Below are positions 7,700 through 17,003 of a stretch of DNA of 64,000 nt, one piece after another. The first letter of the stretch is position 1; each line of letters opens with the position of its first letter. A program made the translations under genes and the position numbers. Origin of the DNA: Rhizobium grahamii (lineage in GTDB: Bacteria > Pseudomonadota > Alphaproteobacteria > Rhizobiales > Rhizobiaceae); assembly GCF_009498215.1 (NCBI RefSeq), contig NZ_CP043499.1, positions 310,001 to 374,000 on the forward strand. Reading direction: 5' to 3'. Under the pieces are notes generated by a model. That model saw nothing but the letters and a program-made list of their open reading frames with translations, made no database searches and had not been told where the DNA came from.

Positions 7700-8425
7700 T
7701 CAGTGTAAGCTGACCCTATGGCAGGTTTTGTCAGAAAAATCATCAGTTCCGCCGGAAAGTCGGACAAGCTTGTCCATGCTAATAATCTTTAGATCATGCC
7801 GCCCCTCAGCGACGACGACGTCGCGTGCCGCAAGCTTAGTAATCGTCCGAGACACGGTCTCGATGGTCAGCCCGAGATAGTCCGCGATATCCTGCCGGTT
7901 CATCGGCACGCGGAGAACGTTCTGACGTCGCGTTCCAGGGCGCGAGGCTAGATTGACGATGAAACTGCAGAGTCGTTCCTCGGCGTTCTTTTTGGAAAGG
8001 AGCACCATCTGGTCATTGATCGCTGCGTTCTCGCGGCAAAGAAGATCGATGTAAGCCGGACGGATATTTTCGCAACGGGCGACGTCATGATGGAAGCTGC
8101 GGCGCGAGACGCGGCGAATTTTGCACTCATTGACTGCTTCAGCCGTGAACGAGAAGGTCTCCAGGAGGGAGGCGCCGATCACGTCGCCGGCAAAGTGAAA
8201 GGCGATGATCACCCGTCGACCTTCGCCTATGATGCGATGAAGGCGGACAACACCCTCGACCACCTGGAAAAGATGCGTGGCATCGTCCCCTTCCCAGCAG
8301 ATCGCTTCTCCGGCAGCGATCGTTTCCAGCGGGCAAGCATGAAAGACCGAAGAAAGTATCGGGGTTGCAACCGCATGCTTGGTCGGTTGAGCATTCGTGA
8401 AAGCGTTCTTGCCCTGCATCAGCAT
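7700..8425 (-). CDS. fixK: FixK, Crp/Fnr-family anaerobic activator
   Basis: 241 residues from the ATG at 8425, which has GAGGGG 8 bases upstream; a longer in-frame start at 8473 lacks one. A cyclic-nucleotide-binding-like beta roll (about 30-130) is followed by a long helix and an HTH, MNRQDIADYLGLTIETVSRTI, with the E-x2-S-R recognition helix that reads TTGAT-N4-ATCAA. There is no FNR-type N-terminal cysteine cluster for an iron-sulphur centre, as expected for FixK. It activates fixNOQP and other box-carrying genes. It is divergent from fixN and heads an operon with the hybrid FixL. Confidence 0.92.
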   Translation of the reverse strand: MLMQGKNAFTNAQPTKHAVATPILSSVFHACPLETIAAGEAICWEGDDATHLFQVVEGVVRLHRIIGEGRRVIIAFHFAGDVIGASLLETFSFTAEAVNECKIRRVSRRSFHHDVARCENIRPAYIDLLCRENAAINDQMVLLSKKNAEERLCSFIVNLASRPGTRRQNVLRVPMNRQDIADYLGLTIETVSRTITKLAARDVVVAEGRHDLKIISMDKLVRLSGGTDDFSDKTCHRVSLH

Positions 8426-8510
8426 CGTGGTGTCCCCTCGTTGAGTGAACCCAGTAGAACTTGCCCGAGTCACATCACGATGAGAGCAGCGTGCGATTTA
8501 GTGCTTGTTC

Positions 8511-8526
8511 GTAACAGTTTGTGACA
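8511..8526. promoter_or_regulatory. Candidate FxkR-type (K-box-like) direct repeat upstream of fixK
   Basis: GTAACAGTTTGTGACA holds two near-identical hexamers, GTAACA and GTGACA, 10 bases apart, the spacing used by OmpR/PhoB-family regulators. It lies 86 bases upstream of the fixK start. In Rhizobium etli the fixK promoter is activated by the OmpR-like FxkR through a short conserved element; this is the natural candidate here. Binding is inferred only. Confidence 0.5.
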
Positions 8527-8557
8527 GCGTCGGGCTGCGCGTCTTTGTGCTGGTTCG

Positions 8558-8571
8558 TTGATATAGATCAA
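8558..8571. promoter_or_regulatory. FNR/FixK box upstream of fixN
   Basis: TTGATATAGATCAA, a perfect TTGAT-N4-ATCAA palindrome in the fixK-fixN divergent region, 86 bases before the fixN ATG. It should place the cbb3 oxidase operon under FixK or FNR control. Confidence 0.9.
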
Positions 8572-8657
8572 GGAGCCGGCGTCGCCCTCATGACAGTCCT
8601 TCCTCAAACTACGAGCAAGGCGGTCGTTCCCGGTCGCCTGCGCATGGGGACTACGTC

Positions 8658-10279
8658 ATGAATTACACGATTGAAACAATAGTGGTCGCGGTGGCCGCAT
8701 TTCTGGCCTTGGTTGCGGCCGGCCTTGCCCACGACCACCTTTTTGCGATCCATATGGGCATCCTATGTTTCTGCCTGTTTGCGGGTACGTTGCTGCTCGT
8801 GCGTCGGATCGACTTCTCGAGGGCCGGGCAGGTGTCCAAGGTCGAGACTTCCGGCTATTTCGATGAGGTCATCCGCTACGGGTTGATCGCCACGGTGGGA
8901 TGGGGCGTGGTTGGCTTCCTCGTCGGAGTGATTATCGCCGCTCAGCTCGCGTTCCCTGACCTGGATTTGGCGCCCTACCTAAATTTCGGGCGACTGCGTC
9001 CCGTCCACACCTCGGCTGTCATTTTCGCCTTCGGCGGCAACGCGCTGATCATGACATCCTTCTATGTCGTCCAACGCACCTGTCATGCTCGGCTGTTCGG
9101 TGGTAGCCTCGCGTGGTTCGTCTTCTGGGGCTACCAGCTCTTCATCGTCATGGCGGCCACCGGCTATGTGCTTGGCATCACTCAGGCACGCGAGTATGCC
9201 GAGCCCGAATGGTATGTCGATATCTGGCTGACCATCGTCTGGGTTGCCTATCTCGTCGTCTATCTCGGCACGATCCTTAGGCGTAAGGAGCCGCATATCT
9301 ATGTGGCGAACTGGTTTTATCTCGGCTTCATCGTCACCATCGCAATGCTTCATGTAGTGAACAACCTCGCCGTCCCGGTGTCTTTCCTGGGCTCGAAGAG
9401 CTATTCGGTCTTCTCGGGCGTCCAGGATGCGCTGACACAGTGGTGGTACGGCCATAACGCCGTCGGCTTCTTCCTGACCGCCGGATTCCTCGGGATGATG
9501 TATTACTTCGTGCCGAAGCAGGCCAACCGCCCGGTCTACTCATACCGCCTGTCGATCATCCATTTCTGGGCACTGATCTTCATGTACATTTGGGCGGGCC
9601 CCCATCACTTGCACTACACTGCCCTCCCGGATTGGGCACAGACGCTCGGGATGGTCTTCTCGATCATGCTGTGGATGCCGTCCTGGGGGGGATGATCAAC
9701 GGTCTTATGACGTTGTCGGGCGCGTGGGACAAGATCCGCACCGATCCGATCATCCGCATGATGATCGTTGCCATCGCGTTCTACGGGATGTCGACCTTCG
9801 AAGGCCCGATGATGTCGGTGAAAACAGTCAATTCGCTGAGCCACTATACAGAATGGACCATCGGTCACGTTCATTCGGGCGCGCTCGGATGGGTCGGTAT
9901 GATTACTTTCGGGGCCATCTATTATCTGACGCCTAAGCTCTGGGGCCGCGAGCGGCTCTACAGTCTCCGTATGGTCAACTGGCACTTCTGGCTCGCCACC
10001 CTGGGCATCGTCGTCTACGCCGCCGTTCTCTGGGTCGCCGGCATTCAACAGGGTCTGATGTGGCGCGAATACAATTCGCAGGGCTTCCTCGTCTATTCCT
10101 TCGCAGAAACCGTCTCAGCGATGTTCCCCTATTACGTGCTGCGCACGCTGGGCGGAACGCTCTACCTGGCGGGCGGGCTCGTGATGGCCTGGAACGTCTT
10201 CATGACGATCCGCGGACGCCTGCGCGACGAAGCCGCTATCCCCACCGCTTATGTGCCTCAGGCACAGCCTGCCGAATGA
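8658..10279 (+). CDS. fixN: cbb3-type cytochrome c oxidase subunit I (one-base frameshift)
   Basis: About 540 residues when joined. It is the heme-copper catalytic subunit of the cbb3 oxidase in the inner membrane, reducing O2 at very low oxygen tension. The first frame runs to a TGA at 9695 and the second continues from SWGGMINGLMTLSGAWDK. The break is a run of seven G at 9685-9691 where eight are needed. Heme and CuB histidines are present (RPVHTSA, WWYGHNAVGFF, GPHHLHYT, EWTIGHVHSG). Everything else is intact and a normal length, so a sequencing or assembly error is more likely than gene loss. First gene of fixNOQP, 8 bases before fixO. Confidence 0.93.
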
Positions 10280-10287
10280 GGTGAACC

Positions 10288-11022
10288 ATGGCATCGATAC
10301 TGGACAAACATAAGATCCTCGAAAAGAATGCGACGTTGCTACTCGTCGGCTCACTACTGGTCGTCTCGATCGGCGGCATCGTCGAGATCGCGCCGCTCTT
10401 CTATCTGCAGAACACGATCGAGAAGGTGGAGGGAATGCGCCCGTACACGCCTCTCGAACTGGCCGGCCGCAACATCTACATTCGCGAGGGTTGCTATCTC
10501 TGCCACAGCCAGATGATCCGGCCGTTCCGAGATGAAGTGGAACGCTACGGCCACTATTCGCTCGCCGCGGAATCCATGTACGATCACCCATTCCAGTGGG
10601 GATCGAAGCGAACGGGGCCGGACCTGGCGCGTGTCGGCGGCCGGTATTCGAACGAGTGGCATGTCCAGCATCTCTCCGATCCGAGGGGCGTGGTACCAGA
10701 ATCGATCATGCCTAAATACGCCTTCTTGAAAACCCAAGACGTCACCGTGAAAGACGTCGGCATGGACCTGAAGGCCAACGAGGATGTTGGCGTTCCCTAC
10801 AGCAATGACATGATCGCCAATGCCGAGGCGGATATGAAGGCGCAGGCAGACCCGAATGCTGATACGACAGCTCTGCTCGCTCGATACCCCAAGGCCAAGA
10901 TTGGCGATTTCGACGGCGATCCGCAGAAGCTCTCGGAAATGGATGCTCTCGTCGCCTATCTGCAGATGCTCGGCACGCTGGTCGATTTCTCGACCTACGA
11001 CGATGCGACCGGCTACCGATGA
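10288..11022 (+). CDS. fixO: cbb3-type oxidase subunit II, monoheme cytochrome c
   Basis: 244 residues, normal for CcoO. One N-terminal membrane anchor (LLLVGSLLVVSIGGIVEIAPL), then the heme c motif CYLCH in IYIREGCYLCHSQMIRPF. Later blocks SNEWHVQHLSDPR and MPKYAFL are family signatures and supply the Met heme ligand. It passes electrons from FixP to FixN on the periplasmic side. AGGTG precedes the ATG and the gene sits tightly between fixN and fixQ. Confidence 0.96.
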   Translation: MASILDKHKILEKNATLLLVGSLLVVSIGGIVEIAPLFYLQNTIEKVEGMRPYTPLELAGRNIYIREGCYLCHSQMIRPFRDEVERYGHYSLAAESMYDHPFQWGSKRTGPDLARVGGRYSNEWHVQHLSDPRGVVPESIMPKYAFLKTQDVTVKDVGMDLKANEDVGVPYSNDMIANAEADMKAQADPNADTTALLARYPKAKIGDFDGDPQKLSEMDALVAYLQMLGTLVDFSTYDDATGYR

Positions 11023-11031
11023 GGTGATCTG

Positions 11032-11184
11032 ATGGAAACATACACGGCAATGCGGCACTTCGCCGACAGTTGGGGGCTTCTGGCGATGGCGGCGTTCTTC
11101 GTCTGCGCCGTCGCCTTCACACTCCGCCCCGGCGGCAAGCAGACGGCCAAGGAGGCCGCTGCGATTCCCTTGAAGGACGATTGA
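11032..11184 (+). CDS. fixQ: cbb3-type oxidase small subunit
   Basis: 50 residues beginning METYTAMRHFADSWGLLAMA, with one membrane helix and a short charged tail ending PLKDD. Position between fixO and fixP, single helix and size are diagnostic for CcoQ, which helps hold FixP in the complex. AGGTGATCTG lies just before the ATG, and the stop is one base from the fixP start. Confidence 0.93.
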   Translation: METYTAMRHFADSWGLLAMAAFFVCAVAFTLRPGGKQTAKEAAAIPLKDD

Positions 11185-11185
11185 G

Positions 11186-12049
11186 ATGGCCGAGAAGCAC
11201 ATTGACGACGTTAGCGGCGTCGAAACCACGGGACACGAGTGGGACGGCATCCGAGAACTGAACAACCCAATGCCTCGTTGGTGGGTCTGGACCTTTTATG
11301 TCACCATCCTTTGGGCCGTAGGGTATGCCATCGCCTATCCGGCCATTCCAATGCTAACTTCTGCCACCAAAGGTTACCTGGGGTATTCGACGCGAGCTGA
11401 ACTTCAGCAGGATCTCGATCAGGCAAAGGCAGGTCAGGCAAAGTTCCACGAGATGATCGCCACTAAGACTGTCGAGGAAATCGATGCCGATGCTACGCTT
11501 CGGGAATTCGCGATCGCGGGCGGCGCATCGGCCTTCAAGAACAATTGTGCTCCCTGCCACGGATCGGGCGCCAGTGGTGGGCCCGGCTTTCCGAATCTGA
11601 ACGACGACGACTGGCTCTGGGGCGGCGACCTGCAGTCGATCCAGACGACAATCGCTCACGGCATCCGTTTCGATGCCGACACCGATACCCATGTATCTGA
11701 AATGCCTGCTTTCGGCGAAACGCTTGATGCAACCCAGACCAACCAGGTTGCAGCCTATGTCTGGGGCCTGACCAACACGCCCTCCGATTCTGCTTTGGCC
11801 GAGGCCGGCAAACAGATCTTCCTTGACAACTGCGCCGCATGCCATGGCGAGGACGCGAAGGGGAAGGTCGAGATGGGGGCTCCGAACCTGGCGGACGCGA
11901 TCTGGCTCAAGGCGAAGGGGGAAGAAGCGATCGCAAGACAGGTGGCCTCGCCAAAGCACGGCGTCATGCCCGCTTGGGCTGGACGCCTGGGCGACACGAC
12001 GGTCAAGGAACTGACCGTCTTCGTCCATTCGCTTGGAGGTGGGAAATGA
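11186..12049 (+). CDS. fixP: cbb3-type oxidase subunit III, diheme cytochrome c
   Basis: 287 residues: a membrane helix near 35-55 (WWVWTFYVTILWAVGYAIAY) and two cytochrome c domains with CAPCH (in NNCAPCHGSGASGG) and CAACH (in NCAACHGEDAKG). It accepts electrons from the cytochrome bc1 complex for FixO. Last gene of fixNOQP; a strong hairpin follows at 12336-12369. Confidence 0.96.
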   Translation: MAEKHIDDVSGVETTGHEWDGIRELNNPMPRWWVWTFYVTILWAVGYAIAYPAIPMLTSATKGYLGYSTRAELQQDLDQAKAGQAKFHEMIATKTVEEIDADATLREFAIAGGASAFKNNCAPCHGSGASGGPGFPNLNDDDWLWGGDLQSIQTTIAHGIRFDADTDTHVSEMPAFGETLDATQTNQVAAYVWGLTNTPSDSALAEAGKQIFLDNCAACHGEDAKGKVEMGAPNLADAIWLKAKGEEAIARQVASPKHGVMPAWAGRLGDTTVKELTVFVHSLGGGK

Positions 12050-12441
12050 GAAGCCGCCATATGACAACTCACGATCATGATCCTCTCTTGGCCCTGTACG
12101 GCACGCCGCGTTCCGTCATCCATTCGCGAGTTTCGGTCAGGGGTAAGGCGGTCACTACAGAACGAGAGAGCGAAGACCCCGAAAAGATAGGTAGTTCGAT
12201 GATATCTTTGACTTCGCTCAAAGACCACTCGACGACAAGCCGATAACCACGGTCTGCGAGGACGTCTTAGCGGAAAGTCTCCCCCGCAGTCCTCACGGCT
12301 ACGCATCATACTCTCCTTCAGCGTAGTCGAGATAGCTTCGCGCAGCGGCATCGCGCCCGCTGCGCGAAGGCAATGATTTCCAGTCTTTTGGGTTCGTGCT
12401 TCCTGTCCGGAGCGCGGCCCTTTTTTTTGAAAGTCTTTTCC
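12050..12441. other. fixP-fixG intergenic region
   Basis: About 390 bases without a supported gene. A 61-residue plus-strand frame starts at 12061 but has no domain and no ribosome binding site. The region contains a strong hairpin (12336-12369) and ends at the FixK box of fixG. Confidence 0.5.
12336..12369. terminator. Strong 13-bp hairpin between fixNOQP and fixGHIS
   Basis: CTTCGCGCAGCGG (12336-12348) and CCGCTGCGCGAAG (12357-12369) are exact reverse complements around an 8-base loop. It probably ends the fixNOQP transcript, though no immediate T-tract follows; TTTT and an eight-T run appear only further downstream. Confidence 0.6.
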
Positions 12442-12455
12442 TTGATCTGAATCAA
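12442..12455. promoter_or_regulatory. FNR/FixK box upstream of fixG
   Basis: TTGATCTGAATCAA, perfect TTGAT-N4-ATCAA palindrome 53 bases before the fixG ATG. Confidence 0.9.
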
Positions 12456-12508
12456 GGATCGAAGCGCTCAAACGTAGCAAAAGTGCATCCGAACCGTGGG
12501 ATTTGCAC

Positions 12509-14077
12509 ATGAACCTATATACAGCTCCTGATCCGAAGAACGTCCGACGAGTAGACGGTACGGCGGTGGAAACCCGCAGGGACGGCCAGCCGTTGTACGC
12601 GGCAAGGAAAAAGATTTTTCCTAAGCGCGCAGAGGGCCGGTTTCGACGCTTGAAGTGGTTCGTGATGCTGGTCACGCTCGGTATCTACTATCTTGCACCT
12701 TGGATTCGTTGGGATCGAGGTCCATATGCCCCTGATCAAGCGATTCTCGTGGACCTCGCCTCCCGCCGTTTCTATTTCTTCTTCATCGAGATCTGGCCGC
12801 AGGAATTCTATTACGTCGCTGGGCTTCTCGTCATGGCCGGATTCGGGCTGTTTCTCGTGACTTCTGCGGTCGGCCGAGCATGGTGTGGCTATGCCTGTCC
12901 ACAGACGGTCTGGGTGGACCTCTTCCTCGCGGTAGAGCGCGCCATCGATGGCGATCGAAACGCGCAGATAAAGCTGGACGCCGCATCTTGGAGCTTCGAC
13001 AAGATCCGCAAGCGCGTTCTTAAACATGCGGTATGGCTGGCGATCGGGGTGGCAACTGGCGGCGCCTGGATTTTCTATTTCGCCGATGCGCCAACCCTTC
13101 TTACGTCTCTGGTCCAAGGGCACGCTGCCGGCGTGGCTTATGCCACCGTGGCGACGCTGACCGCGACGACCTACATACTCGGCGGGTTTATGCGCGAGCA
13201 GGTGTGCACGTACATGTGCCCTTGGCCACGTATTCAGGGAGCGATGCTGGACGAAAACTCGCTGGTCGTCACCTATAACGACTGGCGTGGCGAACAGCGA
13301 TCCCGTCATAGCAAGAAGGCCCAGGCGACCGGTCAACCTGTGGGCGATTGTGTCGACTGCAACGCCTGCGTGGCGGTCTGTCCAATGGGGATCGACATAC
13401 GCGACGGGCAGCAGATGGAATGCATCACCTGCGCTCTCTGCATCGATGCTTGTGATGGCGTGATGGACAAGATCGGCAAGCCGCGCGGCCTTATTGCTTA
13501 CGCGACTTTGAGCGAGTACGCCAATAACATGACGATCGCGACCGACAATGGTCGCCTGCCAGTGCAGCCTGGGTTGGTCCGCAAAGCGGACGGCACCTTT
13601 GTTGATCAGATCAGGCATTTCAACTGGCGGATCATCTTCCGTCCTCGCGTCGTCTTCTACGCCACGGTATGGTGCATGATCGGCGTGGGAATGATCGTCC
13701 ATCTGGCGATGCGCGAACGGCTGGAATTGAATGTCGTCCATGACCGAAACCCGCAATACGTGCTCGAAAGTGACGGGTCCATCCGCAACGGCTACACGAT
13801 CCGCGTCCTCAACATGGTTCCCAGGCCGCGAAAGATCGAGTTAAGCATCACCGGCTTGGACGGCGCGACGATGCGTATCCCCGAGCTGGGCAAGCAGGAA
13901 AGCAGAAGCTTCACGATCGACGCCGCGCCGGATGCGGCGACGACCCTCAAAGTCTTCGTGACGCGGCACTCTGCGAGCGCTCCGGTTTCGGAGTTCCTGC
14001 TCTCAATCGAAGACAACGGCCACTCGGACCGCGCGACGTACCGAGCCTCATTCAACACCCCTGGAGCAGAACAATGA
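12509..14077 (+). CDS. fixG: FixG/CcoG, membrane ferredoxin-like cbb3 assembly protein
   Basis: 522 residues from the ATG at 12509 (a TTG at 12503 is also in frame). Several membrane helices flank cysteine clusters CGYACPQTVW, CTYMCPWP, CVDCNACVAVCPMGID and CITCALCIDACD, the two-[4Fe-4S] pattern of the NapH/FixG family. The C-terminal 150 residues form the periplasmic Ig-like domain usual for CcoG. It is thought to reduce Cu(II) so that the FixI pump can supply Cu(I) to the oxidase. It overlaps fixH by 4 bases and has a FixK box upstream. Confidence 0.95.
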   Translation: MNLYTAPDPKNVRRVDGTAVETRRDGQPLYAARKKIFPKRAEGRFRRLKWFVMLVTLGIYYLAPWIRWDRGPYAPDQAILVDLASRRFYFFFIEIWPQEFYYVAGLLVMAGFGLFLVTSAVGRAWCGYACPQTVWVDLFLAVERAIDGDRNAQIKLDAASWSFDKIRKRVLKHAVWLAIGVATGGAWIFYFADAPTLLTSLVQGHAAGVAYATVATLTATTYILGGFMREQVCTYMCPWPRIQGAMLDENSLVVTYNDWRGEQRSRHSKKAQATGQPVGDCVDCNACVAVCPMGIDIRDGQQMECITCALCIDACDGVMDKIGKPRGLIAYATLSEYANNMTIATDNGRLPVQPGLVRKADGTFVDQIRHFNWRIIFRPRVVFYATVWCMIGVGMIVHLAMRERLELNVVHDRNPQYVLESDGSIRNGYTIRVLNMVPRPRKIELSITGLDGATMRIPELGKQESRSFTIDAAPDAATTLKVFVTRHSASAPVSEFLLSIEDNGHSDRATYRASFNTPGAEQ

Positions 14078-14559
14078 CTTCGGTTTCGAAAGGATTCACT
14101 GGCAAGCACATGCTTTTGACGACGTGCGGATTCTTTGCGGTTGTCGTTTCGGTGAACGTGACGATGGCATGGTTTGCCTCGTCGAGCTGGAGCGGCCTGG
14201 TCGTCGAAAACACCTATGTCGCGAGCCAGCAGTTCAATCAGAAGGCTTCCGCAATAAAGGCAATGGTGGCAACGGGCGTTACGGGCGCGATCTCACTGCA
14301 CGACAATGTCTTCACTTACAAGCTCCACAATCGCGATGGCTCTCCAGCTCAAGCCGATGAAGTCGAGGCTCACTTTCGGCGTCCTGTGGGCGACCATGAG
14401 GACTTCATCGAATCGCTAACGCTTGTCGAGAGGGGGCGATTTGAGGCAAACCGCCACGTTCCCTCTGGCGACTGGATCGTCGAGCTGATTTCGAAGCGGG
14501 ACGGCGTGGTTGTGATGCACGAAGCTCAGCGCTTCGACACGGCGGGGTTCGGCCAATGA
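14074..14559 (+). CDS. fixH: FixH, cbb3 oxidase assembly protein
   Basis: 161 residues with an N-terminal membrane helix (MLLTTCGFFAVVVSVNVTMA) followed by VENTYVASQQFNQ, a well-conserved FixH signature, then a periplasmic domain. Needed for cbb3 oxidase maturation alongside FixI. Overlaps fixG at its start (ATGA) and fixI at its end. Confidence 0.93.
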   Translation: MTSVSKGFTGKHMLLTTCGFFAVVVSVNVTMAWFASSSWSGLVVENTYVASQQFNQKASAIKAMVATGVTGAISLHDNVFTYKLHNRDGSPAQADEVEAHFRRPVGDHEDFIESLTLVERGRFEANRHVPSGDWIVELISKRDGVVVMHEAQRFDTAGFGQ

Positions 14560-16829
14560 CATGCTGCATGATCAACGCCGAGGCCGTGCTCGCGATGAAG
14601 CCAAGGGCTTTCAGCTCGGAAGAGATCGCCCTTGCGAGCCACTCGCTCGGGGAGGGACTGCGCCAGCTCGACCTGAGCGTTCCGGACGTCCACTGCGGTG
14701 GCTGCATCGGGACAATAGAGAAGGCTCTGTCCGCTTTGACGTTTGTCAGCAAGGCGAGGGTCAATCTCACGTCCCGTCGCGTCACTTGCGTTTACCAAGA
14801 GACGTCTCACAGTGCTCCAACGGATCCGGCGCTCATCCTAGAGACTATCGAACAGGCGGGTTATCGCGCCCATCTCTGTGCGCCAGTTGCCGAGCGCGAC
14901 AGGACGCGCAACCAGCTACTGCTGGCCGTTGGCGTCGCCGGTTTTGCTGCGGCCAACATAATGCTGCTCTCTGTTTCGGTCTGGTCCGGCGCGGACGCCG
15001 CGACACGGGACATGTTTCATTGGATTTCGGCGATGATAGCTGCGCCAGCGCTTGTCTATGCCGGAAGGTTCTTTTTTCGCTCAGCCTGGAATGCGCTGAA
15101 AAATCGCCGTACCAACATGGACGTGCCGATATCATTGGCTGTGACGCTTTCATATGCGGTGTCGTTATGGGAAACTATGCACCACGGCGAACACGCGTGG
15201 TTCGACGCCACCGTCTCCCTGCTGTTCTTTCTCCTTATCGGTCGGACTCTCGACCACGTCATGCGGGAAAAGGCGCGGGCAGCCATTAACGGTCTTGCCC
15301 GCATAGCGCCTCGCGGCGCGCTGGTGTTACAGAATGACGGCTCGCGACGATACGTTGCGGTAGAGGATATCGTTGTCGACGACGAAATCGCAGTGGCGGC
15401 GGGCGAACGGATCCCGGTTGACGCCGTCGTCGTCAGCGGCGAGAGCGATCTCGATCTCTCGATCGTCACCGGCGAAAGCAGCCCGGTGGCGGCTCGCCAA
15501 GGGACATACGCAAGTTCCGGCGCAATGAATCTCACCGGTTCCCTCGTCGTGCGGGCGACCAAGATGGCAAAGGATTCCCTTCTCTCCGAAATCATCTCTC
15601 TGATGGAGGCTGCGGAGGGTGGAAGGGCTAGGTACAGGCGCATCGCAGATCGTGCCGCGTCGCTTTATTCACCTGTCGTGCATCTCCTTGCGTTGGCCTC
15701 CTTCCTAGGATGGGGTTTCATCGGCGGCGATTGGAAACAGGCCATGCTCGTCGCAGTCGCCGTCCTCATCATAACATGTCCGTGTGCACTCGGACTGGCA
15801 GTTCCTGTGGTGCAGGTGGTGGCGGCCGGCGAACTCTTTCGTCGGGGTATAATGGTCAAGGACGGCTCTGCCCTGGAAAGGCTCGCAGAAGTCGACGCAG
15901 TGGCCTTCGATAAGACCGGCACGCTCACCATGGGAACTCCCCGGCTCGTTAGTCTGGACGCATCGGATGAAGCGGATATCGCGGTGGCCGCGGGTTTGGC
16001 GGCCCACTCGAGACATCCGCTTTCCCAGGCTCTCTTCCGTGGCGTCATCGCGTCGCCTTCTGCCTTCGATCACGTCACGGAGGTGCCGGGCGGCGGTCTG
16101 GAAGCGTCCGATGGCGCAACGTGCTATCGAATGGGTAGCTTTTCGTTCGCGTGCGGCAGTGCTCCTTCGCATGATCACGGAACTCTTTCCGAGGTCGTTC
16201 TGGCGAGGGATGGCCGTGTCGTCGCCCGTTTTTTCTTCGAAGACAGTGTTAGACCGGGCGCGGCCGACTCGATCCTTCGACTTCACGATATGGGCATCAA
16301 GACTTTGATGGTCTCGGGAGACCGCGAAGGCGTCGTGGCGACCACTGCCCGAAGGCTAGGAATCGATGTGGCGTTGGCGGCGCTGACGCCTAAGCAGAAA
16401 GTTGATGCGTGCGATAGGCTCCGCGATGAGGGCCGCAAGGTGCTAATGGTAGGTGATGGCATTAACGACGCGCCGGCCCTCGCGTCCGCGCATGTTTCAA
16501 TTGCTCCTGCCACGGCATCCGACATCGGCCGACAGGCCGCAGATCTCGTCTTCTTTAACGAACGATTGGATGCGGTGCCGCACGCCATTGAAGTGGCTCG
16601 GCGGTCGGCTTCTCTCATCCGCCAGAACTTCGCTCTTGCGATAGGCTACAATCTCTTGGCCGTACCGATCGCCGTCGCCGGGTTTGCCACTCCGCTTATC
16701 GCTGCGGTCGCAATGTCGACGTCGTCCCTCATCGTCGTAAGCAACGCGTTGCGTCTCAACACTTTCGTCAAGCTGCACCCGGCAAAGGGCGAGGCCGACA
16801 GACTGATGCCGGAGGCAACTTCGGCATGA
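14556..16829 (+). CDS. fixI: FixI/CcoI copper-translocating P1B-type ATPase
   Basis: 757 residues. N-terminal heavy-metal domain with CGGC (VHCGGCIGTIEKAL), eight-helix P1B topology, membrane copper motif TCPCALGLAVP, TGES actuator loop (VTGESSPV), phosphorylation motif DKTGTLT, and hinge GDGINDAPAL. CcoI-type pumps move Cu(I) to the periplasmic side slowly for insertion into the cbb3 active site rather than for detoxification. The overlap with fixH and fixS fixes the assignment. The region before the HMA motif carries extra residues (TCCMINAEAVL) with a Cys pair, common in CcoI. Confidence 0.96.
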   Translation: MTCCMINAEAVLAMKPRAFSSEEIALASHSLGEGLRQLDLSVPDVHCGGCIGTIEKALSALTFVSKARVNLTSRRVTCVYQETSHSAPTDPALILETIEQAGYRAHLCAPVAERDRTRNQLLLAVGVAGFAAANIMLLSVSVWSGADAATRDMFHWISAMIAAPALVYAGRFFFRSAWNALKNRRTNMDVPISLAVTLSYAVSLWETMHHGEHAWFDATVSLLFFLLIGRTLDHVMREKARAAINGLARIAPRGALVLQNDGSRRYVAVEDIVVDDEIAVAAGERIPVDAVVVSGESDLDLSIVTGESSPVAARQGTYASSGAMNLTGSLVVRATKMAKDSLLSEIISLMEAAEGGRARYRRIADRAASLYSPVVHLLALASFLGWGFIGGDWKQAMLVAVAVLIITCPCALGLAVPVVQVVAAGELFRRGIMVKDGSALERLAEVDAVAFDKTGTLTMGTPRLVSLDASDEADIAVAAGLAAHSRHPLSQALFRGVIASPSAFDHVTEVPGGGLEASDGATCYRMGSFSFACGSAPSHDHGTLSEVVLARDGRVVARFFFEDSVRPGAADSILRLHDMGIKTLMVSGDREGVVATTARRLGIDVALAALTPKQKVDACDRLRDEGRKVLMVGDGINDAPALASAHVSIAPATASDIGRQAADLVFFNERLDAVPHAIEVARRSASLIRQNFALAIGYNLLAVPIAVAGFATPLIAAVAMSTSSLIVVSNALRLNTFVKLHPAKGEADRLMPEATSA

Positions 16830-16984
16830 ACATGCTGATTTATCTGATCCCGATCGCGCTCCTGATGGGCGGTATTGGCCTTGTAGCCTTTCTCTGGTCG
16901 CTCAAAAGCGGTCAGTACGAGGATCTCGAAGGCGCGGCCTGGCGTGTTCTCGCGGACGACGAACAAGAGGAAACACGGCGCTAG
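16826..16984 (+). CDS. fixS: FixS/CcoS small assembly protein
   Basis: 52 residues: MNMLIYLIPIALLMGGIGLV membrane helix, FLWSLKSGQYEDLEGAAWRVL signature, acidic tail. The SGQYDDLEG-like block is diagnostic for CcoS, which is required to load cofactors into FixN. Starts inside the fixI stop codon (ATGA). Confidence 0.95.
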   Translation: MNMLIYLIPIALLMGGIGLVAFLWSLKSGQYEDLEGAAWRVLADDEQEETRR

Positions 16985-17003
16985 AGTGGCCGGGGAGGAA
17001 ACT

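Noticed and set aside
9685..9691. Programmed ribosomal frameshifting in fixN
   Set aside because: No slippery-site plus structure was noted, and the same one-base loss recurs in five other runs in unrelated genes, so it is better explained by sequencing.
12061..12246. 61-residue plus-strand frame after fixP
   Set aside because: No domain, no ribosome binding site, and poor codon use; treated as intergenic.
12515..13756. 413-residue minus-strand frame opposite fixG
   Set aside because: Antisense shadow; fixG on the other strand has all its cysteine clusters and proper operon spacing.
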